This document shows positions 16,194-24,680 of a stretch of 64,000 nt of DNA, piece after piece. Source of the stretch: Candidatus Ruthenibacterium merdavium. GTDB lineage: Bacteria > Bacillota > Clostridia > Oscillospirales > Ruminococcaceae. The stretch spans positions 37,534 through 101,533 of the forward strand of contig DWWA01000007.1 in the NCBI GenBank assembly GCA_019119935.1, given 5' to 3'. The translations under genes and the position numbers were made by a program. Position 1 is the first letter of the stretch, and the number at the start of each line of letters is the position of its first letter. The notes below the pieces were generated by a model. It searched no databases, was not told the origin of the DNA, and saw only the letters and a program-made list of their open reading frames with translations.

Positions 16194-17342
16194 ATGGCAA
16201 ATCGTATTGTATTGAACACAATTTCTTATCACGGCAAAGGCGCAATTGAGAACATTGTGCCGGAGTTGACGGCGCGCGGCTATAAAAAAGCTTTCGTGTG
16301 CTCCGACCCCGATCTGGTGAAATTCGGCGTCACGAAAAAAGTAACCGATCTGTTGGAGAAAGCGGGCTTTGCTTATGAGCTGTACAGCGACATTAAGCCC
16401 AACCCCACCATTGAGAACGTGCAGAACGGCGTGAAGGCATTCCAGGCCAGCGGCGCTGACAGCATTGTGACCATCGGCGGAGGTTCTTCGATGGACACTG
16501 CAAAGGCAGTAGGCATCATCGTCAACAACCCCGAGTTTGCCGATGTGCGCAGCTTGGAAGGCGTTGCTCCCACCAAAAAGCATGCAGTGTTTACCATTGC
16601 GGTTCCCACCACAGCGGGAACGGCAGCCGAGGTTACCATCAACTACGTTATCACCGACGTGGAAAAACACCGCAAATTTGTGTGCGTAGACACCAATGAC
16701 ATTCCCGAAGTGGCCCTCGTTGACCCGGACATGATGTCCTCTATGCCCAAAGGCTTGACCGCTGCAACCGGTATGGATGCGCTGACCCACGCCATTGAGG
16801 GCTACATCACCAAGGGCGCTTGGGAGATGACCGACATGTTCCATCTCAAAGCCATTGAGCTGATTGCAAAGCACCTGCGCGGTGCCGTGGACAACACGCC
16901 GGAAGGCCGTGAGGGTATGGCGCTCGCACAGTATATTGCGGGCCAGGGCTTCTCGAACGTTGGCCTTGGTATTGTTCACTCGATGGCACACAGCTTGGGC
17001 GCTGTGTATGACACGCCGCACGGTGTGGCAAACGCAATTTTGCTGCCCACGGTGATGGAGTACAACGCAGAGTGCACCGGCGAGAAATACCGCGAAATTG
17101 CCCGCGCGATGGGTGTTGCCGGCGTTGATTCCATGACGCAGGACGAGTACCGCAAAGCAGCTTGCGAGGCGGTGAAAAAGCTTTCTGCCGATGTGGGCAT
17201 TCCCGCCGACTTGAAAGAAATTGTCAAGGATGAAGATGTGCAGTTCCTTTCGGAGTCTGCTTACGCGGATGCTTGCCGTCCCGGCAACCCGAAAGATACT
17301 TCTGTGGAAGAAATTGCCGCTTTGTATCGCAAACTGATGTAA
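16194..17342 (+). CDS. fucO: Lactaldehyde reductase (iron-dependent alcohol dehydrogenase)
   Basis: The 382-residue protein is a family III iron alcohol dehydrogenase. It has the cofactor-binding GGGSSMDTAKAVG, and the metal ligands lie in TGMDALTHAIEG (Asp and His), VHSMAHSLG (His) and DTPHGVANA (His). High similarity in layout to FucO (MANRIVLNT start, 382-383 residues) and its place last in the fucose operon indicate reduction of L-lactaldehyde to 1,2-propanediol with NADH, a redox sink in anaerobic fucose use. The AAAGGGGGA ribosome site is strong. A terminator follows. Confidence 0.92.
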   Translation: MANRIVLNTISYHGKGAIENIVPELTARGYKKAFVCSDPDLVKFGVTKKVTDLLEKAGFAYELYSDIKPNPTIENVQNGVKAFQASGADSIVTIGGGSSMDTAKAVGIIVNNPEFADVRSLEGVAPTKKHAVFTIAVPTTAGTAAEVTINYVITDVEKHRKFVCVDTNDIPEVALVDPDMMSSMPKGLTAATGMDALTHAIEGYITKGAWEMTDMFHLKAIELIAKHLRGAVDNTPEGREGMALAQYIAGQGFSNVGLGIVHSMAHSLGAVYDTPHGVANAILLPTVMEYNAECTGEKYREIARAMGVAGVDSMTQDEYRKAACEAVKKLSADVGIPADLKEIVKDEDVQFLSESAYADACRPGNPKDTSVEEIAALYRKLM

Positions 17343-17352
17343 AAATAAGCTT

Positions 17353-17388
17353 TGTGCCGCAGCTCCCTTTGTGCTGCAGCACATTTTT
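17353..17388 (+). terminator. Intrinsic terminator of the fucose operon
   Basis: TGTGCCGCAGC pairs with GCTGCAGCACA (one mismatch) over a 9-base loop, followed by TTTTT. Confidence 0.85.
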
Positions 17389-17526
17389 CACCTCTTTGCG
17401 CTAATTTAGACAATCTTCGGCCAGATTCGAGATAAGAATATCTTTTTGGAATTTTTTATGTTATAATCAAAAAAGGTAGATAAAATGCCGTAACTCAGAA
17501 AGGGAATCGGAAAGTGAGGGAGTAAG

Positions 17527-18303
17527 ATGTTTCAAATCGCAAATTTAACCAGCAATCAGAATGTAAAGGTTGTACAGCAGATGGGCCCCTTTACGGTCAT
17601 TGAACACCAAAGGGATTTAAGTGTTCGCCCGGAATCCGCAATGGCTTCGTATTACTGTGCGGAAATGAATGTCAGAAAAAGACAAGTGCTGTGTGAGCTC
17701 AGCAAGGCACAGGTGACCGTTCAGGCAGGTGCGATGCAGTGGATGGCGGGTGACGTAAACGCCACTACGGGCATTAAAGGCGTGGGAGATTTGCTGGAAA
17801 AAGCCATGCGCGGAAAAGTCAGCGGGGAAGGCACCATTAAGCCGGAGTACACCGGAAGCGGAATTATGATGCTGGAGCCTACTTACAAGCATTTGATTTT
17901 AATGGACGCGGCCGAGTGGGGCGGCGCCGTTGTTTTGGACGACGGCTTGTTCTTAGCCTGTGATTCTCGTTTAAAGCACAAAGCGGTGATGCGCTCCAGC
18001 TTTTCCTCGGCTGTGGCCGGCGGCGAGGGACTGTTCAACCTGAGCTTGAACGGCAGCGGCGTATTCTGCATTGAGGCCGACTGCCCGAAAGAAGAATTGA
18101 TTGAGATCACGCTGCAAAACGATGTGCTGAAAATTGACGGCAACTATGCCGTAGCGTGGAGCGCCGGGCTGGCCTTTACGGTGGAGCGTTCGGGCAAAAG
18201 CCTGATTGGCTCCGCGGCTTCGGGCGAAGGTCTTGTCAATGTCTATCGCGGCACGGGTAAAGTGCTGATGATGCCGACGGGCGGCTCTGTAACACATGTA
18301 TAA
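17527..18303 (+). CDS. AIM24/TIGR00266 family protein
   Basis: The 258-residue protein is built of repeated beta-rich units, with TVQAGAMQWMAGDV, VKISGEG-like turns, PTYKHLILMD, GEGLFNLSLNGSGVFCIEA and SGEGLVNVYRGTGKVLMMP. This is the pattern of the AIM24 family (bacterial TIGR00266, plus mitochondrial AIM24), which has a barrel-like fold and no established enzymatic activity in bacteria. A TATAAT at 17462-17467 is the likely -10, without a clear -35. It is followed by the second copy of the intergenic repeat. Confidence 0.8.
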   Translation: MFQIANLTSNQNVKVVQQMGPFTVIEHQRDLSVRPESAMASYYCAEMNVRKRQVLCELSKAQVTVQAGAMQWMAGDVNATTGIKGVGDLLEKAMRGKVSGEGTIKPEYTGSGIMMLEPTYKHLILMDAAEWGGAVVLDDGLFLACDSRLKHKAVMRSSFSSAVAGGEGLFNLSLNGSGVFCIEADCPKEELIEITLQNDVLKIDGNYAVAWSAGLAFTVERSGKSLIGSAASGEGLVNVYRGTGKVLMMPTGGSVTHV

Positions 18304-18313
18304 AAATCAGGAA

Positions 18314-18475
18314 TTTTCTGAAACGTCAGTGCTTCATTTTTCTTAGTAAAAAGCGAAGCCTGCCGCGTGGCAATGCCCGGCATCCGCACAAGATAACTGC
18401 GCTTTTTGCCTTGTCGGGCTGCGTATTCTGCGGAAAATTGAAGGATTGCTTTCGGAAATACGAACAGATTTTATC
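18314..18475 (+). repeat. Intergenic repeat, copy B
   Basis: Diverged second copy of the element at 1277-1450. The anchors TTTTCTGAAA, GGCATCCGCA (18379), CTGCGCTTTTT (18397), CTGCGGAAAA and TTCGGA keep the same order and nearly the same spacing. It lies between the AIM24-like gene and the hairpin beside the truncated SulP gene. Confidence 0.65.
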
Positions 18476-18491
18476 GGCTTAGAACACGCGT

Positions 18492-18538
18492 ACCCTGTTT
18501 GACGCAAGCGTATTGCTTTGCGTCAGACGGGGTGCTTT
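18492..18538 (+). terminator. Strong hairpin at the broken 5' end of the SulP gene
   Basis: A 16-bp stem with two G-U pairs (18492-18507 with 18518-18533) around a 10-base loop, followed two bases later by TTTTT. It looks like an intrinsic terminator and stands immediately before the point where SulP similarity begins. If active, it would block read-through into the remnant. Confidence 0.65.
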
Positions 18539-19955
18539 TTACCAAATTTCCGGGCCTACGGGCGCAATGGCGGCGATTTTAATGTCCATTGTGGCGCAAT
18601 ACGGAATGTCCGGTGTGTTTGCCGCCACCGTTTTGGCGGGAATTTTGCTGATTTTAGCCGGAGTGTTTCATCTTGGACGTGTTACGGCTTATTTGCCCAT
18701 GCCGGTAATTACCGGTTTTACTTCCGGAATAGCGGTGGTGATTGCGCTGGGGCAGGTGGATAATTTTTTCGGTACAGCCTCCAAAGGGAATACCGCAGTG
18801 GAAAAACTGCTCGATTGGCTGACGGGCGGCATCTTCCAAATCAATCTCGGCGCGCTGGCGCTCGGGTGTTTTGTGGTGCTGTTCATGGTGTTTTATCCGA
18901 AGCGCTGGAACAACGTGGTTCCAGCTTCGCTGGTGTCTATTATTTTAGCGACAGTGCTCGCGCTGTTCGTTTTTCCGGATGTGGCGCGCGTGGGCGAAAT
19001 TCCCACAACGCTCTTACTGCCGGAGCGCTTCAGCTTTTCCGGGCTGAATTTTGACAAAATACAGGCATTGCTGCCCCCGGCAATCAGCATTGCGGCACTG
19101 GGCATGATTGAAAGCCTTTTGTGCGGTGCCAGTGCTGCGCGCATGACGGGTGTTGCGCTGAACAGTGACCGCGAGTTGATTGCGCAAGGCGTGGGCAATC
19201 TGCTCTCGCCGTTTTTCGGCGGTATTTCGGCAACAGCGGCCATTGCGCGCACCAGCGTTGCAATTAAATCCGGCGCGCAGACGCGCCTCACCGGCATGAT
19301 CCATGCGGTTGTTTTGCTGATTTCAATGCTTTTGCTCGCGCCTGTGATGGCGCAAATTCCATTAAGTGCCTTGGCGGGTGTTTTGATGGTGACAGCGTGG
19401 CGCATGAATGAATGGGAAACCATCCGATATTTATTCAGCCATCGTTTTAAAGGCGCCATTTTGAAGTTTACGGCAACCATGGCGGCAACGATTTTATTTG
19501 ATTTGACCATTGCCATTTTGGCCGGCGTGATTGTGGCGCTCATTTTGCTGGTGGTGCGGTTGTCCCGCTTGGAAATTCATTATGACAAAGTAAACCCGGA
19601 ACGCTTAAACGCACCCGGAGAAATTGCGCAGGAATACCGCTCGGCGCAAGTGGTTTATGTAACGGGTGCCGTTATCTTTGCGAATACCGAGCAGATTTCA
19701 GCGGTGTATGATGCTGTGAAAGAAGCGCCGGCGGTGATTTTTTCCATGCGCGGCACGTCTTATATGGACATTTCCGGCGCACAAAACTTGTTGCAGCTGA
19801 TCGAGCGTCTGAAAAACGAAAATAAGACGATTGCCGTCTGCGGCGTTTCCGACAGCGTTTGTGAAATGATGCACCGCAGAGGCATTGCGGACTGTGTCGG
19901 GAAAGAGCATTTTTATTGGAGCGTTGCGCGCGCTTTGCAGAGTGCACAGCCGTAA
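18534..19955 (+). pseudogene. SulP-family inorganic anion transporter, 5'-truncated
   Basis: The frame reads as a SulP/SLC26 carrier: QISGPTGAMAAILMS (the family substrate motif), VTAYLPMPVITGFTSGIAV, NLLSPFFGGISATAAIARTSV, and a C-terminal STAS domain (IFANTEQISAVYDAVKEA, DISGAQNLLQLIERL). In full-length members the GGPTGA-type motif is preceded by about 75-85 residues holding the first membrane helices; here these are missing. Upstream is only the hairpin and the intergenic repeat, with no ribosome site and no ATG. The remaining 470 codons are intact without internal stops, so the loss looks recent or the remnant is still used in some way. The specificity (sulfate, bicarbonate or other) cannot be told. 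Confidence 0.75.
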
Positions 19956-20103
19956 GATGGGTTTTGTGCACAGTGTGAAAGCGAAACGATGGCAAATTCT
20001 TGCGCAAATTTGTGTATTTTTTAACGATATTTGTCGGAATTTTTTTTGTACTTTGTAAAAAGCAACAAGTTTTTTTGATTTTGCAAACTCTTTTGAAACT
20101 TAC

Positions 20104-20132
20104 TGGAAAATCGGTTGAACACATAGTATAAT
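20104..20132 (+). promoter_or_regulatory. Promoter of the kinase/GH13 operon
   Basis: TGGAAA (20104-20109), 17-base spacer, TATAAT (20127-20132). A 10-bp hairpin with one G-U pair (20156-20165 with 20176-20185) lies in the leader, about 27 bases before the start codon. The rest of 19956-20103 is A/T-rich and shows no gene. Confidence 0.55.
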
Positions 20133-20212
20133 AAAAATGCAAGACTGTGCAAAGATGCCTGTGCAACAACCTGTTTGCGCAGGCAGATGCAATTATAAGG
20201 AGAGGTGTCGAA

Positions 20213-21166
20213 ATGACGAATAATGTGCTGACGATTTTATCTTCACTTTCTGATTGGACTGCCCCGGAGGTAGACAATGCGACCATGATGCATGGTGATA
20301 TGCCCGGTGATAAAATTGAAATCGGTGACAGCCACAAGCAAAAAGCGGCCACGGTATTTCCCGTTTTGGTGGAGAAGCTGAAAGCCGTTATGGAAAATCA
20401 TCCGCATCAGCGTGCCGTTGTCTGCGTATGCGGCGGAAGCGGCGTGGGCAAAAGTGAAATCGCCAGCCTGCTCGGTGAGTATCTGCAAAAGGCCGGTGTC
20501 GGCAGCTATGTGCTCAGCGGCGACAACTATCCCCACCGCATTCCGGCACAAAACGATGCCGAGCGTCTGCGCGTGTTCCGCTGCGGCGGCGTGCGCGGCC
20601 TTGTGGCGGGCGGCGTTTACAGTGAAGAAGTAAAGGCGACCTTGCGTACTTTGCAAGAGCAGGATACCGATGCTTCTCCTGCCTTGTGTGCGGAGCATCC
20701 TTGGCTGGCCGTTTACCAAAAAGAGGGCAAAAAAGCCCTGAGCGGTTATCTCGGCACCGACCGTGAGCAGAATTTTGAGGAGCTGAGCGCCATTATCAGC
20801 CAGTTCAAAAACGGCGCAAAAGAAATTTACTTGAAGCGCATGGGCCGCACTCCGCTGGATTTGTGGTATGATCTTGTTGATTTTTCCGAAAAGAATGTCC
20901 TGCTCATTGAGTGGACACACGGCAACAGCAACGGTTTCAGCGGTGTGGATATTCCCGTTCTTTTGAACAGCACGCCGCAGGAAACGCTGGAGCACCGCCG
21001 CAGCCGCAACCGTGACGGCGCCGTGGACAGCCCCTTCACCACAATGGTATTGGAGCTCGAGCAGCGTCAGCTGGAAAGCCAGGCCCACAAAGCGGAAATC
21101 ATTGTGGCAAAAAGCGGCGAGCTTTTGAGCTATGCCGAGTACCGCGAGCTGATGGCGAACGCATAA
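20213..21166 (+). CDS. P-loop kinase of unknown substrate, operon partner of a GH13 phosphorylase-like enzyme
   Basis: ATG at 20213 has AAGGAGAGG upstream and gives 317 residues. Walker A is GGSGVGKS at 74-81, followed by a kinase-like core: YVLSGDNYPHRIPAQNDAERL, a Tyr/Asp-rich patch resembling the uridine kinase/phosphoribulokinase group, NVLLIEWTHGNS and a lid-like EHRRSRNRDGAVDSPFTT. The first 65 residues are an extra N-terminal region. Automated annotation might call it adenylylsulfate kinase or uridine kinase, but the length and context fit neither. It is 13 bases from a GH13 subfamily-18-like gene, so I infer a small sugar, glucoside or glycerate derivative as substrate. The nucleotide-kinase fold is well supported; the substrate is not. 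Confidence 0.75.
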   Translation: MTNNVLTILSSLSDWTAPEVDNATMMHGDMPGDKIEIGDSHKQKAATVFPVLVEKLKAVMENHPHQRAVVCVCGGSGVGKSEIASLLGEYLQKAGVGSYVLSGDNYPHRIPAQNDAERLRVFRCGGVRGLVAGGVYSEEVKATLRTLQEQDTDASPALCAEHPWLAVYQKEGKKALSGYLGTDREQNFEELSAIISQFKNGAKEIYLKRMGRTPLDLWYDLVDFSEKNVLLIEWTHGNSNGFSGVDIPVLLNSTPQETLEHRRSRNRDGAVDSPFTTMVLELEQRQLESQAHKAEIIVAKSGELLSYAEYRELMANA

Positions 21167-21179
21167 GGAGGAGCACCGT

Positions 21180-22847
21180 ATGAAACAAGCGAATGCAAAA
21201 CCTATGCTGAATGCTTACCCCGACAGCATCGGCAGTAAGCTGTGCCACGTGGTTGAGCTTTTGAAACGCCCGGAAATGAAGGACGTGTTCGGCTCATTCT
21301 ACATTCTGCCCAGTGTGTTTAATACCGACCTTGACCGCGGTTTTTCTGTTGTAGACTACCAGCTGAGCGATGAGTACGCAAAGCGCGAAGACTTGACGGC
21401 TTTGGAAGCTTTGGGCATTGATTTAAAGCTCGACTTTATCTTGAACCATGCCTCGGTGCTCAGCCCGCAGTTTCAGGATTTGCTGAAAAACGGCGCGAAC
21501 TCCCGCTACAAAGACTTTTTCATCAACTGGAATGAGTTTTGGAAAGACTGCGGCACCATGACCGAGGGCGGTTACATTCAGCCTGACGAGAAATATCTCA
21601 GCAAAATGTTCTTCCGTAAACCGGGCCTGCCCATTTTGATGGTTCGTATGCCCGACGGTACGGACGTACCTTATTGGAACACGTTCTATCAGAAAGTATC
21701 CTACCGCAAGCCGACCGTGCAGGAGCTGATGCAGGCGGCGAACATTCAGTACACTACCGCCGAGCGCCTGCATGCGATGGTCAGCGCCGGTTTGGACGAG
21801 GGGAAAGCCCCTGCCGAACTGGACTGGAGCGGCTGGGAGCATTGCCGCGATGCAGTGTGTGACTGGCTGGAAGGTCATCGCGAATATCTCGGCCAGATGG
21901 ATTTGAACATCCGTTCTCAGCTGGTGTGGGATTTTTACGACGACACCTTGAAAACCTTGGCCGGTTACGGCGCCAGCATTGTGCGCCTTGATGCGTTTGC
22001 TTATGCGCCGAAAGAGCCCGGTGAAAAGAACTTCCTCAACGAGCCGGGCACGTGGGATTTGCTGGAGCGCGTCTGCGCACTGGCAAAGAAGTATGACTTG
22101 CAGCTTCTGCCGGAAATTCACGCCAGCTATGGCGAGAAAATCCACGAGAAAGTGGCACAGCAGGGCTATATGACGTATGATTTCTTCCTGCCCGGCTTGC
22201 TGATTGACGCGCTGGAAGCACAGGACGGACACTACCTGCGTGAGTGGGCGCAGGAAATCTATGACAAGAAAATCCGCGTTGTCAACATGCTCGGCTGCCA
22301 CGACGGCATTCCTCTGCTTGACTTGAAGGGTCTGATTCCCGACGAGCGCATTCAGACGCTGATTGATACCGTTGTTTCGCGCGGTGGTTATGTGAAAGAC
22401 CTGCACGGTGCGAAAAACATGTATTATCAGGTCAATGCCACTTATTACAGTGCGCTGGGTGAAAGCCCGGAGAAAATGCTGCTGGCGCGCGCCATTCAGC
22501 TGTTTATGCCCGGCAAACCGCAGGTGTGGTATCTTGACTTGTTCTGCGGCAAGAACGACCATGAGGCCGTGCGCCGCGCAGGCCCCGGCGGTCATAAGGA
22601 AATCAACCGCACCAATCTGTCCATGGAGCAGGTGGAAAGCGGCTTGAATGACCCCACAGTGCAAAAGCAGCTTGAACTTTTGCGCATGCGTTCGGAGCAT
22701 CCTGCTTTTGGCTTTGATTCTGCGCTGGAAATCGGCGGCGACAAAAACCTGCTGACGCTGAAATGGACTAACGGTGAGCATTGGGCACAGCTTTCTGCGG
22801 ACCTCGCGGCGTGCACCTATGAAATCACCGCAAGCAAAACAGTTTAA
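21180..22847 (+). CDS. GH13 enzyme of the sucrose-phosphorylase group (GH13_18-like)
   Basis: The 555-residue protein is a clan GH-H alpha-amylase-type barrel. The nucleophile is D271 in IVRLDAFAYAPK, the acid/base E312 in LLPEIHASYG, and the transition-state aspartate D375 in LGCHDGIPLLDLKGL. The short YPDSIG start, DFILNHAS and LDLKGLIPDERI are features of sucrose phosphorylases and their relatives acting on sucrose-6'-phosphate, glucosylglycerol or glucosylglycerate. Such enzymes release alpha-glucose-1-phosphate from an alpha-glucoside. An upstream kinase in the same operon suggests either a phosphorylated substrate or phosphorylation of the released acceptor. AAGGAGGAG precedes the start. 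It has no signal peptide, so it acts in the cytoplasm. Confidence 0.85.
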   Translation: MKQANAKPMLNAYPDSIGSKLCHVVELLKRPEMKDVFGSFYILPSVFNTDLDRGFSVVDYQLSDEYAKREDLTALEALGIDLKLDFILNHASVLSPQFQDLLKNGANSRYKDFFINWNEFWKDCGTMTEGGYIQPDEKYLSKMFFRKPGLPILMVRMPDGTDVPYWNTFYQKVSYRKPTVQELMQAANIQYTTAERLHAMVSAGLDEGKAPAELDWSGWEHCRDAVCDWLEGHREYLGQMDLNIRSQLVWDFYDDTLKTLAGYGASIVRLDAFAYAPKEPGEKNFLNEPGTWDLLERVCALAKKYDLQLLPEIHASYGEKIHEKVAQQGYMTYDFFLPGLLIDALEAQDGHYLREWAQEIYDKKIRVVNMLGCHDGIPLLDLKGLIPDERIQTLIDTVVSRGGYVKDLHGAKNMYYQVNATYYSALGESPEKMLLARAIQLFMPGKPQVWYLDLFCGKNDHEAVRRAGPGGHKEINRTNLSMEQVESGLNDPTVQKQLELLRMRSEHPAFGFDSALEIGGDKNLLTLKWTNGEHWAQLSADLAACTYEITASKTV

Positions 22848-22894
22848 AAAAATAAAGCCTGCAAACAATCATGATGTGCGTTTGCAAGCCGGTA

Positions 22895-22928
22895 AAAACG
22901 CCCTTCTGCTTTGGCAGAAGGGCGTTTT
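22895..22928. terminator. Bidirectional terminator between the GH13 gene and the CNNM/CorC gene
   Basis: AAAACGCCCTTCTGC, loop TTTG, and its exact complement (15-bp stem). A/T runs on both flanks make it work for the plus-strand GH13 operon and the minus-strand CNNM-type gene. Confidence 0.9.
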
Positions 22929-22973
22929 GCTGCTGTATTTTGTTTTTTCACGAAAAAGCACGCTTTAGAAATC

Positions 22974-24329
22974 TTATGTTGAACTGCTTTCGCCGCCGTC
23001 GGTGTTTTCCGGTTCCTTTGGCGGCTGCTTGACTTCTACAAGCGCCATCTGCACCTGATGCTCGCGAATTTCCATGACATGAATCTCCAAAGCGCCGATG
23101 GTTACCTCCACGCTGCTTCCGTCGCGCGGGACAGTTCCGAGCGCATCAAAAATCAGCCCGTTAAAAGTATCGTGCTCTTCACAGGGCAGTGTAACATGGA
23201 GCGCTTCGGCTACTTCATCCAGAGGTGCCGAGCCGCGGATATGCCAGCGGTCCGGTGCAATCTGTTCAATATCCGGAGCCTGCGTGTGGTCGGCGTCGTC
23301 TTCAAAATCACCCACCAGCTGCTGGACAAGGTCATTCATCGTGACAATGCCTGTCATGCCGCCATACTCATCCAGTACCACCGCCATATGGTGATGCCCT
23401 TGCTTCATGTTGCGGAAGAGTACGTCCGCTTTCACGCTTTCAGGCACAAAATAGGCCGGTTTTACTGCTTTTTTCATCAGGTTTTCTCTGCTTTGGTCTT
23501 CCAAACGGAAATAATCTTTCGCATTTAAAATACCCAGCACGTCATCGGCGGACTCGCCGCACACCGGATAAAGCTTGTGACGACTGTTATAGATGGTGGC
23601 CTTCCACTCGTCCATGGTTTCGTCCATCCACAAAATGGCGGTATCCGTTCGGTGAGTGGCAATTTCCGCCGCAGTTAAATCGTCAAATTCAAATACATTT
23701 TGAATCAGCGCTTTCTCCTCGTGGTCAATCGTACCTTTTTCCGTGCCGACATCCACCATCATGCGGATTTCTTCTTCGCTGACTTCCTCTTCTTCGGCAT
23801 TCGGGTCAATTCCCAAAAGGCGCAAAACAAAGTTTGTGGAGGCCGTTAAAAACCAAACCAGCGGGGCAAACAGCTTTGCAATGGCGCTGATCAGGCCGGA
23901 AATCGCCAGCGCCAATGTTTCCGCTTTTCGCATGGCAACCCGCTTAGGCACAAGCTCACCGAAAATCAGCGTAAAATACGAAAGAATAAACGTAATTAAC
24001 ACAACGGCGATGGTGTCAAGCGTTTTGGCGGGAATCGGCAGGCCGAACCCCATCAGCCATTCCACCAATCCGTCGGAAAAGTTATCGGCCGCAAAGGCGC
24101 TTCCCAAAAAGCCGGAAAGCGTAATCGCCACTTGAATGGTGGCAAGAAAACGGGCCGGCTGGCTCGTCAAACGCGCCAGACGAACGGCGCGGCGGTCGCC
24201 TTCCGCGGCCATCTTGGCAAGTTTTGCATCGTTCATGGAAATTACCGCGATTTCAGCGCTGGCAAAAACCGCATTCAGTGCAATCAGCACCACTTGTATC
24301 AATATCATCAAAAGCATGGAATCTTCCAA
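22974..24329 (-). CDS. CNNM/CorC-type transporter-associated protein (DUF21, CBS pair, CorC_HlyC)
   Basis: TTG start at 24329 with GGGAGG 7 bases upstream; 451 residues. Residues 1-190 are the DUF21 (CNNM transmembrane) domain with ALNAVFASAEIAVISMND, AITLSGFLGSAFAAD and IFGELVPKRVAMRKAE. Residues 205-330 hold two CBS motifs (NVFEFDDLTAAEIATHRTD, GHHHMAVVLDEYGGMTGIVT). Residues 345-430 are the CorC_HlyC domain (WHIRGSAPLDEV, DTFNGLIFDALG). Such proteins are often labelled hemolysins but are linked to magnesium or cobalt efflux. The C-terminal 20 residues are acidic/Ser-rich. The gene has a consensus promoter and a leader of about 235 bases that could carry a regulatory RNA. Confidence 0.9.
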   Translation of the reverse strand: MEDSMLLMILIQVVLIALNAVFASAEIAVISMNDAKLAKMAAEGDRRAVRLARLTSQPARFLATIQVAITLSGFLGSAFAADNFSDGLVEWLMGFGLPIPAKTLDTIAVVLITFILSYFTLIFGELVPKRVAMRKAETLALAISGLISAIAKLFAPLVWFLTASTNFVLRLLGIDPNAEEEEVSEEEIRMMVDVGTEKGTIDHEEKALIQNVFEFDDLTAAEIATHRTDTAILWMDETMDEWKATIYNSRHKLYPVCGESADDVLGILNAKDYFRLEDQSRENLMKKAVKPAYFVPESVKADVLFRNMKQGHHHMAVVLDEYGGMTGIVTMNDLVQQLVGDFEDDADHTQAPDIEQIAPDRWHIRGSAPLDEVAEALHVTLPCEEHDTFNGLIFDALGTVPRDGSSVEVTIGALEIHVMEIREHQVQMALVEVKQPPKEPENTDGGESSST

Positions 24330-24599
24330 AATAAAACCTCCCTGTGTAAAACCATTCGAAACCGTGTTCGCAAATTTTTGAGGCTCCGTTCTTTTTTAAA
24401 ATGCCCCAAAAACGCAAAAAGACACAGCCCGACGCTATTCCAGCAAGCGCAGACTATGCCATATCCTACACACGATGCAGTATAACGCGGGAGTTTCGCC
24501 GTTATTACTGTCCGCATCTTCCATGATGTTTCCTACACCCCTTTCTCTTTGTGCAAAGCACTATGGCGCAATTATATCGGAAAATTGCCGACTTGTCAA
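24330..24599 (-). promoter_or_regulatory. Consensus promoter and long structured leader of the CNNM/CorC gene
   Basis: On the minus strand, TTGACA (24594-24599), 17 bases, TATAAT (24571-24576). The transcript would begin near 24564, leaving about 235 untranslated bases. It opens with AAAGGGGTGTAGGAAACATC, which faintly recalls the first loop of yybP-ykoY manganese riboswitches. A stem GATGC/GCATC follows, with an inner AGTAATAACG/CGTTATACT helix. The later part (GGCAT, CTGCGCTT, GTCGGGCTG) resembles the intergenic repeat. I cannot assign a known class. Confidence 0.5.
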
Positions 24600-24680
24600 C
24601 CAGGGCGAATGCAGTGATTGACGCACGGCAGAATCTTTAGTAAAATACCAAAAGAAACTGAGAAAGAGAGGGATTTTGTA

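Noticed and set aside
24308..24517. Minus-strand 69-codon frame in the leader of the CNNM/CorC gene
   Set aside because: It overlaps a structured leader and runs into the start of the real gene in another frame; Arg/Cys/Phe-rich without a family. A leader peptide is possible but unsupported.
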